Source: DAOUFU01 sp034429275 (GTDB lineage: Bacteria > Chloroflexota > Anaerolineae > Aggregatilineales > Aggregatilineaceae). Taken from it: a DNA stretch of 12,862 nt. The DNA lies in the NCBI GenBank assembly GCA_034429275.1, contig DAOUFU010000337.1, forward strand, positions 1 through 12,862, in the 5' to 3' direction. Made by a program: the position numbers and the translations under genes. This document shows positions 1 through 7,302 of the stretch, piece after piece. The notes beneath the pieces were generated by a model, which was given only the letters and a program-made list of their open reading frames with translations, did no database searches and had not been told where the DNA came from. How positions within the stretch are numbered: position 1 is the first letter of the stretch; the number at the start of each line of letters is the position of its first letter.

Positions 1-190
1 CCAACCCTTCTGGCCCGGCGGCAAAAACAGACCGTTCCGCTGGCGCGCGCACCATCTACGCTGCCGGCTAAGACCTTCGCCAATCTCCTTCCGCGCGTTT
101 TCTGCCCCACACCCCCGCCCTGACCACGATACTATTGACGGATCATGCAAATAGCATTAATCTTGAAAAAGTGAGGAAGGGTTATCAATC

Positions 191-376
191 ATGAGTCTCT
201 TAATGGTTGTTCTGGCAGTGTGGTTTGGGCTGTCGATTCCTGTGGGCTTGCTGCTAGGCCGGATGATGGCGCGCCTTCCAGTTCCCCCGGCAGCTGACGA
301 GCCAATTGTGGTAGTCGTTGAGAAGAAGGGGCGCGCTTCTGACGACCTCGCGCGCCAGCACGCGGAAGCACGCTGA
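191..376 (+). CDS. Small single-span membrane protein, unknown function
   Basis: This encodes 61 residues. Residues 3-24 form one hydrophobic span containing a GLLLGRMM stretch, followed by a Pro-rich linker, a Val run (about residues 39-43) and a charged tail rich in Lys, Arg, Asp and Glu. This suggests a small inner-membrane protein with a cytoplasmic or peripheral tail. The ATG is well supported: GAGGAAGG lies at 173-180, ten bases upstream. A possible -35 box, TTGACG (135-140), has only a poor -10 match (TAATCT, 158-163) at a spacing of 17. I do not recognise a family. The gene is separated from the next plus-strand genes by a strong hairpin at 409-441, so it is probably its own unit. Its link to the polysaccharide locus is unknown. 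Confidence 0.6.
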   Translation: MSLLMVVLAVWFGLSIPVGLLLGRMMARLPVPPAADEPIVVVVEKKGRASDDLARQHAEAR

Positions 377-408
377 GTTTTACGTTCCTCCATCCCCGAA
401 GAAACCTG

Positions 409-441
409 AAGGCCCTGGCCGCTGTACCGCGCCAGGGCCTT
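409..441 (+). terminator. Strong inverted repeat after the small membrane protein
   Basis: A perfect 11-bp stem is formed by AAGGCCCTGGC (409-419) and GCCAGGGCCTT (431-441), with an 11-base loop. It starts 32 bases after the stop codon of the 61-residue gene. No T-run follows it on either strand, so it is not a textbook intrinsic terminator. It may still end transcription, protect the 3' end of the message or act as an attenuator before the downstream genes. Confidence 0.4.
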
Positions 442-470
442 GATCGTGCCCGGCAAATCCCCCTTTTCAG

Positions 471-662
471 GTGATCGAGTTGCCATATCCCCCCCAACCA
501 GGATATGATCGCTGCTTCCATCGGGCCTGTGGAAGGCACTACCAACAGGGCCGCGTGACGGTCTACCACACAGGCGCATGGAAGTGCGCATTCACCGGGG
601 ATCACATGACCCTGACGCTGAGCAAACTGCCCAGCGAATATCGCGTTGCATCCAGTCTCTGA
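471..662 (+). CDS. Possible small Cys/His-containing protein (doubtful)
   Basis: A GTG-started ORF of 63 residues fills most of the gap before the GH123-like gene. The product has Cys at about residues 15, 20 and 44 with several His residues near them, which loosely resembles a small metal-binding fold, plus a hydrophilic C-terminus. Codon use looks plausible and the stop at 660-662 sits 37 bases before the next start. Against it, no Shine-Dalgarno sequence precedes the GTG, and I recognise no family. An internal ATG at 606 would leave only about 18 residues. If it is not coding, bases 442-687 hold nothing else I can identify. Confidence 0.3.
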   Translation: MIELPYPPQPGYDRCFHRACGRHYQQGRVTVYHTGAWKCAFTGDHMTLTLSKLPSEYRVASSL

Positions 663-699
663 TAAGGGTGGGTAGCCATCCAGCGGTGGAGGATCCACG

Positions 700-2352
700 A
701 TGAGGTGGTTATTCCGGTGCTTCCTGTTGTTGGGCCTGATCGCCCTGACCATCGACTGCAATACCCGCATTCAGGGACAGCAATCGGCGGAGCCAATCGT
801 CTGGGTGACCGGCGCGATGGAGCGCATCGGGCAGGCCCAGGCCCCAGGGCCGAGCCGCTCGATCATGCTCCATGCTGCTCGCGGCGAATACGAAGCCTTC
901 CAGATCGGGGTCCATGCGCCCACTACCCCCGTCACCTTGACCGATCTGAGCGTATCCGACCTGGTCAGCGCACAAGGCGAGCGCATCCCGGCGGAGAATA
1001 TCGCCCTCTACCGCGAACATTATGTCTATGTCTCGCAGCTCGGCCCCACCTGGGGAGGCAGCAACCGCTCACTGGGTACGGGGTGGTATCCCGATGCCTT
1101 GATCCCGTTCGTTGATCCACAAACAGGGCTGCCCCCTGCGGAGCCTGTGATGCGCGCCTTGCCGGTCGCAGTGCCCGCGGGACAGAATCCGCCCTTCTGG
1201 ATTGACTTGGTCGTGCCACGAGACGCGCGCGCAGGGACCTATCACGGGACGTTCACCCTGGCCAGCGATCAGGGGACGACAGAGGGCACGCTGACGCTTC
1301 AAGTATGGGACTTCACGCTGCCGGTCAAACCCTCGCTGAACGTGGTGATGAACCTGGAAACCCAGAATACGCTGGCCAACCAGATCGAACTGCTCAAGCA
1401 CAAGATCACGCCCATGTTCGTTGATCCGGCTCACGAGCGCCGCTTGATTCGTGACTGGGGCCTGACTTCGACCAATCTCGGCTATTTCAGCGGGGCATAC
1501 TACTCGAACTGCACCATGCACACGACAGCCCCTTCTGTCCGCCAGCTACGCGCCGACCTGGCTCAGCACCAGCCGGAGCTGCTTGTGTACAACTACACGG
1601 CGGACGAGATTGACAACTGTATGCCGGGCATCGCCGACGAGCTTCGGACCTGGGGCCAGCGCCTGCACGCAGCAGGCATTCAGCATCTCGTCACCATGAC
1701 GCCCACCCCTGAAATGCTGGACGACGGCACCGGAAGCGGGCGCTCGGTGGTCGATATCTGGGTGATGCTGCCCGCCATGATGGATGCCGCCCCGGAACAG
1801 GTCGCGGCGGCGCTGGCGAAAGGTGACCAGGTCTGGTTCTATACTGCCCTCGTGCAGGACAATTATTCACCGAAGTGGGGCATTGATTACGCGCCGGTGA
1901 ACTACCGCATCCCGGCGTTGATCAGCCAGAGCCTGGGACTAACCGGGATGCTTTATTGGAGCGTGGATCACTGGACGGATGATCCCTGGCGCAATGTTCA
2001 GACCATGGCCATCGATGATTTCTCTTATGCCGGTGAGGGAATGCTGGTGTATCCCGGCGAACCGCTGGGGATGAGCGTGGTGGTGCCCTCGATGCGCCTC
2101 AAATGGATACGGGAAGGCATCGAAGATTACGAATATGTGCAGATGCTCAAGCACCTGGGATTCGGGGCAGCCGCGCGTGCGACCATTCGCCCCGTAGCGG
2201 CAGATTGGTCGCACTGGTCCCAGGATGCCGCCAGACTCGAAGCGGTCCGGCTGCGATTGGGTCAGTCGTTGGAGGCCACCGGGCGAGTCGCCGAAATCAT
2301 CTGCCGACTGTATGGCTGCGTGCTGCCGATAGAAACATCGGCGCTGCCCTAG
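700..2352 (+). CDS. Secreted GH123-like (DUF4091) glycoside hydrolase family protein
   Basis: This encodes 550 residues with a good ribosome binding site (GGAGGA, 688-693, six bases before ATG). Residues 1-17 form a basic then hydrophobic export signal. Cys20 follows Asp, so there is no proper lipobox. Residues about 30-210 look like the all-beta N-terminal domain of this family (REYEAF-like start at 62-67, PRDARAGTYHG near 173-183). Residues about 212-530 match the GH123-type catalytic barrel. D302-E303, in TADE, is at the expected place of the Asp-Glu pair used for substrate-assisted catalysis in GH123. SMRLKWIREGIEDYEY (464-479) is the typical C-terminal signature. Characterised GH123 enzymes are beta-N-acetylgalactosaminidases, but most DUF4091 proteins have no tested substrate. 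The gene ends 20 bases from the convergent acyltransferase gene, so trimming of an amino-sugar exopolysaccharide is a reasonable but unproven role. Confidence 0.85.
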   Translation: MRWLFRCFLLLGLIALTIDCNTRIQGQQSAEPIVWVTGAMERIGQAQAPGPSRSIMLHAARGEYEAFQIGVHAPTTPVTLTDLSVSDLVSAQGERIPAENIALYREHYVYVSQLGPTWGGSNRSLGTGWYPDALIPFVDPQTGLPPAEPVMRALPVAVPAGQNPPFWIDLVVPRDARAGTYHGTFTLASDQGTTEGTLTLQVWDFTLPVKPSLNVVMNLETQNTLANQIELLKHKITPMFVDPAHERRLIRDWGLTSTNLGYFSGAYYSNCTMHTTAPSVRQLRADLAQHQPELLVYNYTADEIDNCMPGIADELRTWGQRLHAAGIQHLVTMTPTPEMLDDGTGSGRSVVDIWVMLPAMMDAAPEQVAAALAKGDQVWFYTALVQDNYSPKWGIDYAPVNYRIPALISQSLGLTGMLYWSVDHWTDDPWRNVQTMAIDDFSYAGEGMLVYPGEPLGMSVVVPSMRLKWIREGIEDYEYVQMLKHLGFGAAARATIRPVAADWSHWSQDAARLEAVRLRLGQSLEATGRVAEIICRLYGCVLPIETSALP

Positions 2353-2366
2353 CGCATGAGATGCGC
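2352..2366. other. Short inverted repeat between convergent genes
   Basis: GCGCAT (2352-2357) and ATGCGC (2361-2366) form a perfect 6-bp stem with a three-base loop. It begins at the last base of the GH123-like stop codon, in the 20-base gap before the stop of the convergent acyltransferase gene. The position suits a small two-way terminator, but there is no T-run, so the function is a guess. Confidence 0.25.
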
Positions 2367-2372
2367 CCCGGT

Positions 2373-2981
2373 TTACAACTCCCGGATCACACGGGCGGGG
2401 TTACCGGCGGCGATCACTCTGGGCGGAATGCTGCCGGTGACCACGCTGCCCGCCCCGATGACACTGCCTGCTCCGATCGTCACCCCTTTGAGCACCAGGC
2501 ACTGCATCCCAATGAACACGTCATCTTCGATCACAATCGGAGCGGATTCGCCCTCTTCGCCGTGCAACTGGCGATCTTCGGCCAGCAGGGGGTGGAAATC
2601 GGTGTCGCACAGGATGGAATTCGCGCCCACCGCCACGCGGTGACCGATGCGGATGCCGGTTTGGACCACGATCGATCCGCCGGAGATCCCAAAATGGTCG
2701 CCGATCACCAGGCTGGCCCCCGGTCGCTGGGTGCACAGAATCACCGGGCGGTTTGGCCCCAGTGGGTTGCTGCGCGCCGTCGAGCGCAACTGTAAATAGT
2801 CCCCGATGAGGATGGAACTGCCCCGGCATTTCTGGAGAATGGGCATTCCGTAGATTCTCCACTGCCTGCCCCACGCGATTCCGGCGATGGCAAATTGGGC
2901 GCGAATCACCGGCAGCATGGCGATTCGTCTCACTTCTGTGACCAGCTTCCAGGGCGTATTGAGTCGGAGTATGTCGAGCAT
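2373..2981 (-). CDS. Hexapeptide-repeat acyltransferase (LbH family, WcaF/maltose acetyltransferase-like)
   Basis: This encodes 202 residues from the ATG at 2981, chosen because AGGAAGG (2987-2993) sits five bases upstream. An in-frame GTG at 2999 lacks such a site. The N-terminal 40-50 residues are basic and partly helical. From about residue 55 to 190 the protein is built from left-handed beta-helix hexapeptides ([LIV]-G-x4), such as VIGDHF, IRIGHRVAVGANS and VTIGAGSVIGAGS. His130 in the DTDFHPL loop is the likely catalytic base, and the usual closing signature AAGNPARVI is present. Relatives move an acetyl or other acyl group from CoA to a sugar hydroxyl or amine. It is the last gene of the minus-strand row, 33 bases after a GT4 gene, so it probably acetylates a sugar of the polysaccharide repeat unit. 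Confidence 0.88.
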   Translation of the reverse strand: MLDILRLNTPWKLVTEVRRIAMLPVIRAQFAIAGIAWGRQWRIYGMPILQKCRGSSILIGDYLQLRSTARSNPLGPNRPVILCTQRPGASLVIGDHFGISGGSIVVQTGIRIGHRVAVGANSILCDTDFHPLLAEDRQLHGEEGESAPIVIEDDVFIGMQCLVLKGVTIGAGSVIGAGSVVTGSIPPRVIAAGNPARVIREL

Positions 2982-2986
2982 AGCAT

Positions 2987-2993
2987 CCTTCCT
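2987..2993 (-). promoter_or_regulatory. Ribosome binding site that sets the acyltransferase start
   Basis: AGGAAGG on the minus strand is five bases before the ATG at 2981. It lies inside the longer reading frame that begins at GTG 2999, which argues that the ATG is the true start. Confidence 0.6.
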
Positions 2994-3014
2994 GGGCACC
3001 CAGGCAGCCGCCCA

Positions 3015-4100
3015 TCATCGCAGTAAATGGGCGTGGATCGGGTCCGGGTTCTGGCCGGTTCGGCGGCTGGCAATGAGCGCCTCGTACAGGTGGAGCACGC
3101 GCTGCGCATTCGACCCCGGATTCACCTGGGGCGCGCTGGCATCGGAATCTCCCCACTCGTCAAACAGCACCCGCAGCGAAGCCGGGTCATCATAACGAAA
3201 CAACCGGCAGGCTTCCGGCCTTTTGACGCTGTCCGTGGCAAAAACCGTGCAGCCAAAATCGAGCGCTTCGCGGATGGTGATGGCATCGCCATCCATGACG
3301 GTAGTCCGCACGTAGATATCGCAGGCGCGCAGCGTGCTCAGAAACACATCGGGCGGCTGATCGCGCAGGATGGTGACGTTTTCAAAGGCGGCGAGCTGCC
3401 CCAGGATCGCCGCTTCATACTGCGGATCCGTCTCGGCATAGAACACGAAGACAAAGTGAAAGCGGTCCCGGTCGAGCTGCGCCATCACCCGGATCAACAC
3501 ATCATAATTATAGGGGGGCATCAAAAACCCCGAAGTCATGACCAGCTTGCGAGTGGGTTTCAGCCGGGCCAGGTCGGCAGGGAGTCGGTCCACCTGGGGG
3601 GCTTTGGCGATATAGGCGGGGATGACAGTCATCCGCTGCGCGGGAACGCCCAGCCCTTGCAAATATACGGCAAGCTCGTCGGTCACCGGAATGATGTGAT
3701 GACAGCACAGCAGCACCCAGCGCAAATACACTTTTGCCAGCCACCGCTGCCGCTCACCGGTGAACAGCCCGCTGTGCACGGTGATCAGTTTGGGCTGCCG
3801 GCGAAACATCAGGAAGAGCAGCGGGGCGATCAAGCGAAAACGCGCCATAGCCGCAACGTGAAAATGGATCACGGTGTTGGGAGTCTGCCTGCGGGCGAAC
3901 CGGCCAATGAACCACAATTTGCCCGGCAGAGTGCGTGGCAGCCGGATCACGTAAGTGGGTTTGGCATCGCCCCCGGTGCCGGGGTAATCCAGCACCTCGA
4001 CTGAATGCCCCTGTTCAAGCAGATACTCTGCGAGGCGTTGCACGTGGATAGAGACTCCGCCGATGGGAGGCGGGAAGACACCCAGCAGCACAACGTTCAT
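3015..4100 (-). CDS. GT4 family glycosyltransferase
   Basis: This encodes 361 residues in a GT-B fold. The N-terminal Rossmann-like domain begins with a glycine-rich loop, PPPIGGVSIHVQRLAEYL (10-27), the standard entry motif of GT4 enzymes such as PimA and WbaZ types. The C-terminal nucleotide-sugar domain contains MDGDAITIREALDFG (269-283). This is where GT4 enzymes have E-x7-E; here the first acid is Asp270 and the second is Glu278. Length is typical. It would transfer a sugar from a nucleotide donor to the lipid-linked repeat unit on the cytoplasmic face of the membrane. The ATG has AGGTGA (4105-4110) four bases upstream. Acyltransferase genes lie on both sides. Donor and acceptor cannot be read from the sequence. 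Confidence 0.88.
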   Translation of the reverse strand: MNVVLLGVFPPPIGGVSIHVQRLAEYLLEQGHSVEVLDYPGTGGDAKPTYVIRLPRTLPGKLWFIGRFARRQTPNTVIHFHVAAMARFRLIAPLLFLMFRRQPKLITVHSGLFTGERQRWLAKVYLRWVLLCCHHIIPVTDELAVYLQGLGVPAQRMTVIPAYIAKAPQVDRLPADLARLKPTRKLVMTSGFLMPPYNYDVLIRVMAQLDRDRFHFVFVFYAETDPQYEAAILGQLAAFENVTILRDQPPDVFLSTLRACDIYVRTTVMDGDAITIREALDFGCTVFATDSVKRPEACRLFRYDDPASLRVLFDEWGDSDASAPQVNPGSNAQRVLHLYEALIASRRTGQNPDPIHAHLLR

Positions 4101-4124
4101 GGAATCACCTGCTTCGTCATTCGG

Positions 4125-4147
4125 GAGGGCGAAACCGCATCGCCCTC
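4125..4147 (-). repeat. Intergenic hairpin with GTGAGGGC core
   Basis: GAGGGCGA (4125-4132) and TCGCCCTC (4140-4147) make a perfect 8-bp stem with a seven-base loop. It sits in the 55-base gap between the acyltransferase stop at 4156 and the next glycosyltransferase start at 4100. Read on the minus strand, it begins within GGGTGAGGGC, a core shared with the hairpins near 9794 and 11275. No T-run follows, so it is more likely a processing or stability element, or a dispersed repeat, than a terminator. Confidence 0.5.
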
Positions 4148-4155
4148 ACCCCCGC

Positions 4156-4758
4156 TCACTTCTGCAGAGCGTAATAGGGCGCGAGCTGTTGTTCGAGATA
4201 CTCACGGCTGAAACGTTTTTCGGGTGGGTAGAGCTGTTCTTCCGCACGCAGGATCGTATCGATATCGAACCGCACCTTGACGACTCGCGCAGGCGCGCCG
4301 ACCACGATGGTATAGGGCGGGACTTCGTCCAGGACAAGCGCCCCCGCCCCGACAATGCAGCCCCGCCGGAGCGTTGCGCCCTTCAGAATGATGGCGCGCG
4401 CGCCGACCCAGACATCGTCTTCGATGACCACCACCCGGTCATTTTCCGGGCGTTTATTGCGGACATCGCGCATGAAGCGCCCCACCTCTGAGGTGTTGTG
4501 ATCGCCTGCGATGATGCTGACGTGTGGGCCGATCATCACTTTGTCGCCCATCACAATCCCGCTGTCGGAGGCGATGAGCAGGCATCCAAACCCCCAGATC
4601 ACGTCATCGCCGACTTCAATGGTATTGAACGTGTAATGGCCGTCGGGATCGAACCAGAAATTCCGGCCATGCCGCTTGAATGCCCCGCGCAACAGGATGG
4701 TCCTGACCCGGCGCGAAATGGCGCGGCACAACACGTACAGGCGCGCAATGAGTCTCAT
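4156..4758 (-). CDS. Hexapeptide-repeat acyltransferase (LbH family)
   Basis: This encodes 200 residues. A basic helical N-terminus (1-35) leads into left-handed beta-helix repeats (about 47-160): IEVGDDVIWG, IVMGDKVMIGPHVSI, VVIEDDVWVGARAII and CIVGAGALVL. His87 in AGDHNT is the expected catalytic residue of xenobiotic and sugar O-acetyltransferases of this fold. VVGAPARVV (152-160) is the closing signature. A helical tail (164-200) may help trimerisation. The likely reaction is acyl transfer from acyl-CoA to a sugar of the growing repeat unit. A purine-rich GGAGGAAA (4767-4774) precedes the ATG. The start is 21 bases from the stop of the upstream GT4 gene, so the two are almost certainly co-transcribed. 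It differs clearly from the acyltransferase at 2373-2981, so the two are not a recent duplication. Confidence 0.88.
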   Translation of the reverse strand: MRLIARLYVLCRAISRRVRTILLRGAFKRHGRNFWFDPDGHYTFNTIEVGDDVIWGFGCLLIASDSGIVMGDKVMIGPHVSIIAGDHNTSEVGRFMRDVRNKRPENDRVVVIEDDVWVGARAIILKGATLRRGCIVGAGALVLDEVPPYTIVVGAPARVVKVRFDIDTILRAEEQLYPPEKRFSREYLEQQLAPYYALQK

Positions 4759-4779
4759 GGTAGTTCTTTCCTCCCTTTC

Positions 4780-5907
4780 TCAACGATGCACCAGCGAGAG
4801 AAACAACTGCTCGTACTGGTCCACGAACACGGACAGTGCAAGATACTGTTCGGCAAAGGCCCGTCCCTGCCGTCCCATCGCTGCGCGTTGATCATCGGTG
4901 AGGTCGTGGAAGGCTTTGATCGCCTGGGCCAAATCGCGAGGATCGCGCCAGTCGAACAGGTAGCCGGAAACTCCATGCTGAACGAGCCGGGGATGATCAA
5001 GCGTGCGGCTGATAATGACCGGCAGCCCACAGGCCAAAGCTTCGCACACCACATTGGGCAGCCCTTCGCCAAAAGAAGGGTGAACCAGAGCGTGGTGAGT
5101 ACGCATGAGTTCGGGGATGTCGTCGCGTTCGTACAACCACTGCCACTGGTCACCCAGGTGAAGTTCGTCAATGGCGCGGTTCATCTGGGCGATATACTCG
5201 CCGCGTGGGCCACGCGGAAAATGCGCCCCTGCCCAGGCTACGTGTGGGTGCAGCCCGTATTCTTTGCCCAGGATATCAAGCGCCTGGATCAGGCACAGAC
5301 CATTTTTGCAAGGGGAGATGCTGGCCACGATCAGCAGGCGAAGAGGGGGCACCGCGGGCCGCTGCTCATCGGAGGGATAAAACCGGGTGAGATCAACCCC
5401 GTTGAATATGGTCGAGGTCCGCCCCTTCAGCCAGGGCAGCCGGTGTTCCAGGTTCTCGCGCTGGTGATGCGAATTGGCCGTCACGTGGTCAGCAAGCCGG
5501 TACAGTTGGCGCTGGAGTCGCAGCCGTAAGCTCACACCTTCCGGCGGATCGTAAGACCGTTCAGAGACGATGATCTTCGGTTTGGCGCGCATACCACGCG
5601 TAGCCAGCAGCAGGTTGAGGTTGGGGCCGTCGAGGAAGGACAGCGTCACATCATAGTGCCCGCGACGGATGACCTGTCTCAATGCGCGGGCGATCTTGAA
5701 AGGCGCGCGGCTGGACTTGGCGTGAAGATGAACCGGGATATGAGCATCCTCTAGCATCTGGACGAAGAAGTTCACCGGCCAGTAGTAAAAGATTTCTACG
5801 TGGTGGCCGCGCGACTGCAACCCCAGCGCCAGGTTGACCATCTGGCGCTGCGCGCCTCCGCTTCCCAACGAGTCGATCACGAGCAGCAATCGCAGCGATT
5901 CAGACAC
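4780..5907 (-). CDS. GT4 family glycosyltransferase
   Basis: This encodes 375 residues from the GTG at 5907. The N-terminus has DSLGSGGAQRQMVNLA (about residues 12-27), the glycine-rich loop of GT4 enzymes. ERSYDPP (about 116-122) and FNGVDLTRFYP (about 168-178) are the usual linker motifs. FGEGLPNVVCEALACGLPV (about 279-297) contains a complete E-x7-E pair (E281 and E289) that binds the nucleotide-sugar. These features make it a retaining glycosyltransferase acting on the cytoplasmic side. An in-frame GTG at 5913 is possible, but the GAGGTGA at 5910-5916 overlaps it and fits 5907 better. The leader contains a 19-base tandem repeat that duplicates this ribosome-binding sequence. The gene is followed closely by an acyltransferase gene. 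Confidence 0.9.
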   Translation of the reverse strand: MSESLRLLLVIDSLGSGGAQRQMVNLALGLQSRGHHVEIFYYWPVNFFVQMLEDAHIPVHLHAKSSRAPFKIARALRQVIRRGHYDVTLSFLDGPNLNLLLATRGMRAKPKIIVSERSYDPPEGVSLRLRLQRQLYRLADHVTANSHHQRENLEHRLPWLKGRTSTIFNGVDLTRFYPSDEQRPAVPPLRLLIVASISPCKNGLCLIQALDILGKEYGLHPHVAWAGAHFPRGPRGEYIAQMNRAIDELHLGDQWQWLYERDDIPELMRTHHALVHPSFGEGLPNVVCEALACGLPVIISRTLDHPRLVQHGVSGYLFDWRDPRDLAQAIKAFHDLTDDQRAAMGRQGRAFAEQYLALSVFVDQYEQLFLSLVHR

Positions 5908-5910
5908 AAT

Positions 5911-5948
5911 CACCTCGCATAGTTACGGGCACCTCGCATAGTAACGGG
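5911..5948. repeat. 19-base tandem repeat in the leader of the glycosyltransferase gene
   Basis: Units 5911-5929 (CACCTCGCATAGTTACGGG) and 5930-5948 differ at one base (T to A at the 14th position). On the minus strand each unit carries ATGCGAGGTG, so the Shine-Dalgarno-like GAGGTG is present twice, 19 bases apart. An ATG in the upstream copy (5939) opens a nine-codon ORF (MRGARNYAR) that stops at 5910, just before the GTG at 5907. Confidence 0.75.
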
Positions 5949-5975
5949 AAGAACAAACATCAACCGGCAGTACGT

Positions 5976-7253
5976 TCACGGCACTACAGGCAATGACCGG
6001 GCACGCCGCTGTAGTAGCTGGCTCAGGGCGGTCAGTTGGGCAAATACGGTCCAGGTCAGCTTGTCGTCGAACGAGACCATGGCGACATCCCACACCACGC
6101 ACAACACGATCAGGGTAAACGCCCAGGCCAGCTCGTGCGCAGCGGCCTGTCGCGTGAAAAGCGCATGGAGGTATCTGCCCGCCACAAGCAGGTAGAAACT
6201 GTAAAAAATGAGCAACCCCACCACGCCGTTGTTCACCAGCAGCTCGGTGTAATTGTTGTGAGAATAGGTGATGATGCCCGTGTGAGCCTGGTAAAGCACC
6301 CGGAACTGATTCGCCCCGTGCCCCCAGATGGGAGCCAGTTTCCACTGGCTGATGGCGAATCCCGTCAGGTTTTCGCGGGCCACGAACGATGGCTCTTCCT
6401 GGTAGCTGAACAGCCTGCCTCCATGAGGGGAAACTGAAACAAGCCACTGGACAACGAAGTAACTGACCACCACGCCCACCAGGAACAGGACGATCTGGCC
6501 TGGGCGGTTGCGCCCGTTGAGAATCAGCAAGATCGAAAAGTACAGCGCGAAAGCCAGCATGACCCCGATCATGCCCTTGCGTGAGCCGGAAAAGAAGAAG
6601 ATCTGCTGCACGGCGATGACGATGAACCCGGCCAGCAGCCACCGGGCCAGCCGCGGACTCCGGTAGGACAGGTAGAGGCAGGTCAGAATCCCCAGGGTGA
6701 GCGCAACCGCGTACGCATTGGCATTCGACAGCACACTGCCGACCCGGTCATCGGGGCCTTTCACCAGGCTCAAGCCGTTGGCCTGCACCGCCTTGAAGAC
6801 GGCCCACAGCAGGCCCACCAGCATCCCGACAGCTGAAGGCAGGATGCTGCCATAGAGCACCATGACATTGACCGAGATCACCCAGAAGATCAGAAGCTGG
6901 GCCAGCGTTTGCACGGTGGATAGCGTCCAGCTTGCATCGAGCGTCCAGAACAGGCTGGCAAGGCACCACAGCAAAAACAGCGTCAGCGATGCAAATTCCC
7001 TGGGCAGGCAGATCGATTTGGTGCGGGTGAACAGAAATTCGGCCAAAAAAACATACGTGAGCGCCACGCCGGCCAATTTCGAATATCCGGCAGATGCCGC
7101 CGACGCCTGAGACATGGCGATCATCGAGAACACATAAACCGCCAGCATGATGCTCGACAGGGTGAACGGTCGTCGCAGAAGACCGCCTGCCGCGCGTTGC
7201 GCTGGCACAACCAGCGCAGGGGTAAAATCTTGGGTGGAAGGCTGAATGTTCAT
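5976..7253 (-). CDS. O-antigen ligase/polymerase family membrane protein (Wzy-like)
   Basis: This encodes 425 residues with about ten or more hydrophobic spans. The signs of the Wzy_C/O-antigen ligase superfamily are SGSRKG (222-227) after a membrane span, WGHGANQF (310-317), and a large outside loop ending in YSHNNYTELLVNNGVVGLL (about 331-349), whose His and Asn residues are the hallmark of the family. Beside a flippase and an autokinase, a role as the polymerase that joins flipped repeat units is more likely than ligase, but the fold alone cannot separate the two. The reading frame is open up to an ATG at 7331, which would overlap the upstream gene by 29 bases and add a polar Ser/Thr-rich leader. 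I prefer the ATG at 7253, although neither start has a strong ribosome binding site. Confidence 0.85.
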   Translation of the reverse strand: MNIQPSTQDFTPALVVPAQRAAGGLLRRPFTLSSIMLAVYVFSMIAMSQASAASAGYSKLAGVALTYVFLAEFLFTRTKSICLPREFASLTLFLLWCLASLFWTLDASWTLSTVQTLAQLLIFWVISVNVMVLYGSILPSAVGMLVGLLWAVFKAVQANGLSLVKGPDDRVGSVLSNANAYAVALTLGILTCLYLSYRSPRLARWLLAGFIVIAVQQIFFFSGSRKGMIGVMLAFALYFSILLILNGRNRPGQIVLFLVGVVVSYFVVQWLVSVSPHGGRLFSYQEEPSFVARENLTGFAISQWKLAPIWGHGANQFRVLYQAHTGIITYSHNNYTELLVNNGVVGLLIFYSFYLLVAGRYLHALFTRQAAAHELAWAFTLIVLCVVWDVAMVSFDDKLTWTVFAQLTALSQLLQRRARSLPVVP

Positions 7254-7302
7254 GGCTATGGCCCCGGCCAGAATCTGCCTGGTAGACGACTCACCCGGCG
7301 CA

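Noticed and set aside
3..71. Possible C-terminal tail of an upstream plus-strand gene (22 codons ending in TAA at 69-71)
   Set aside because: The other two plus frames are also open across this short edge stretch and no motif is visible, so coding cannot be decided.
700..760. Lipoprotein signal in the GH123-like protein (Cys20)
   Set aside because: The residue before Cys is Asp, which does not fit a lipobox; an ordinary export signal is more likely.
157..770. Two long minus-strand reading frames (157-591 and 189-770) opposite the small plus-strand genes
   Set aside because: They have no family features or ribosome binding sites. They overlap each other and a well-supported plus-strand gene start, as expected of shadows in GC-rich DNA.
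3027..4004. A 325-codon plus-strand frame antisense to a GT4 gene
   Set aside because: Its composition is typical of an antisense shadow (many His, Gln, Arg, Gly), and the minus strand has a convincing GT4 protein.
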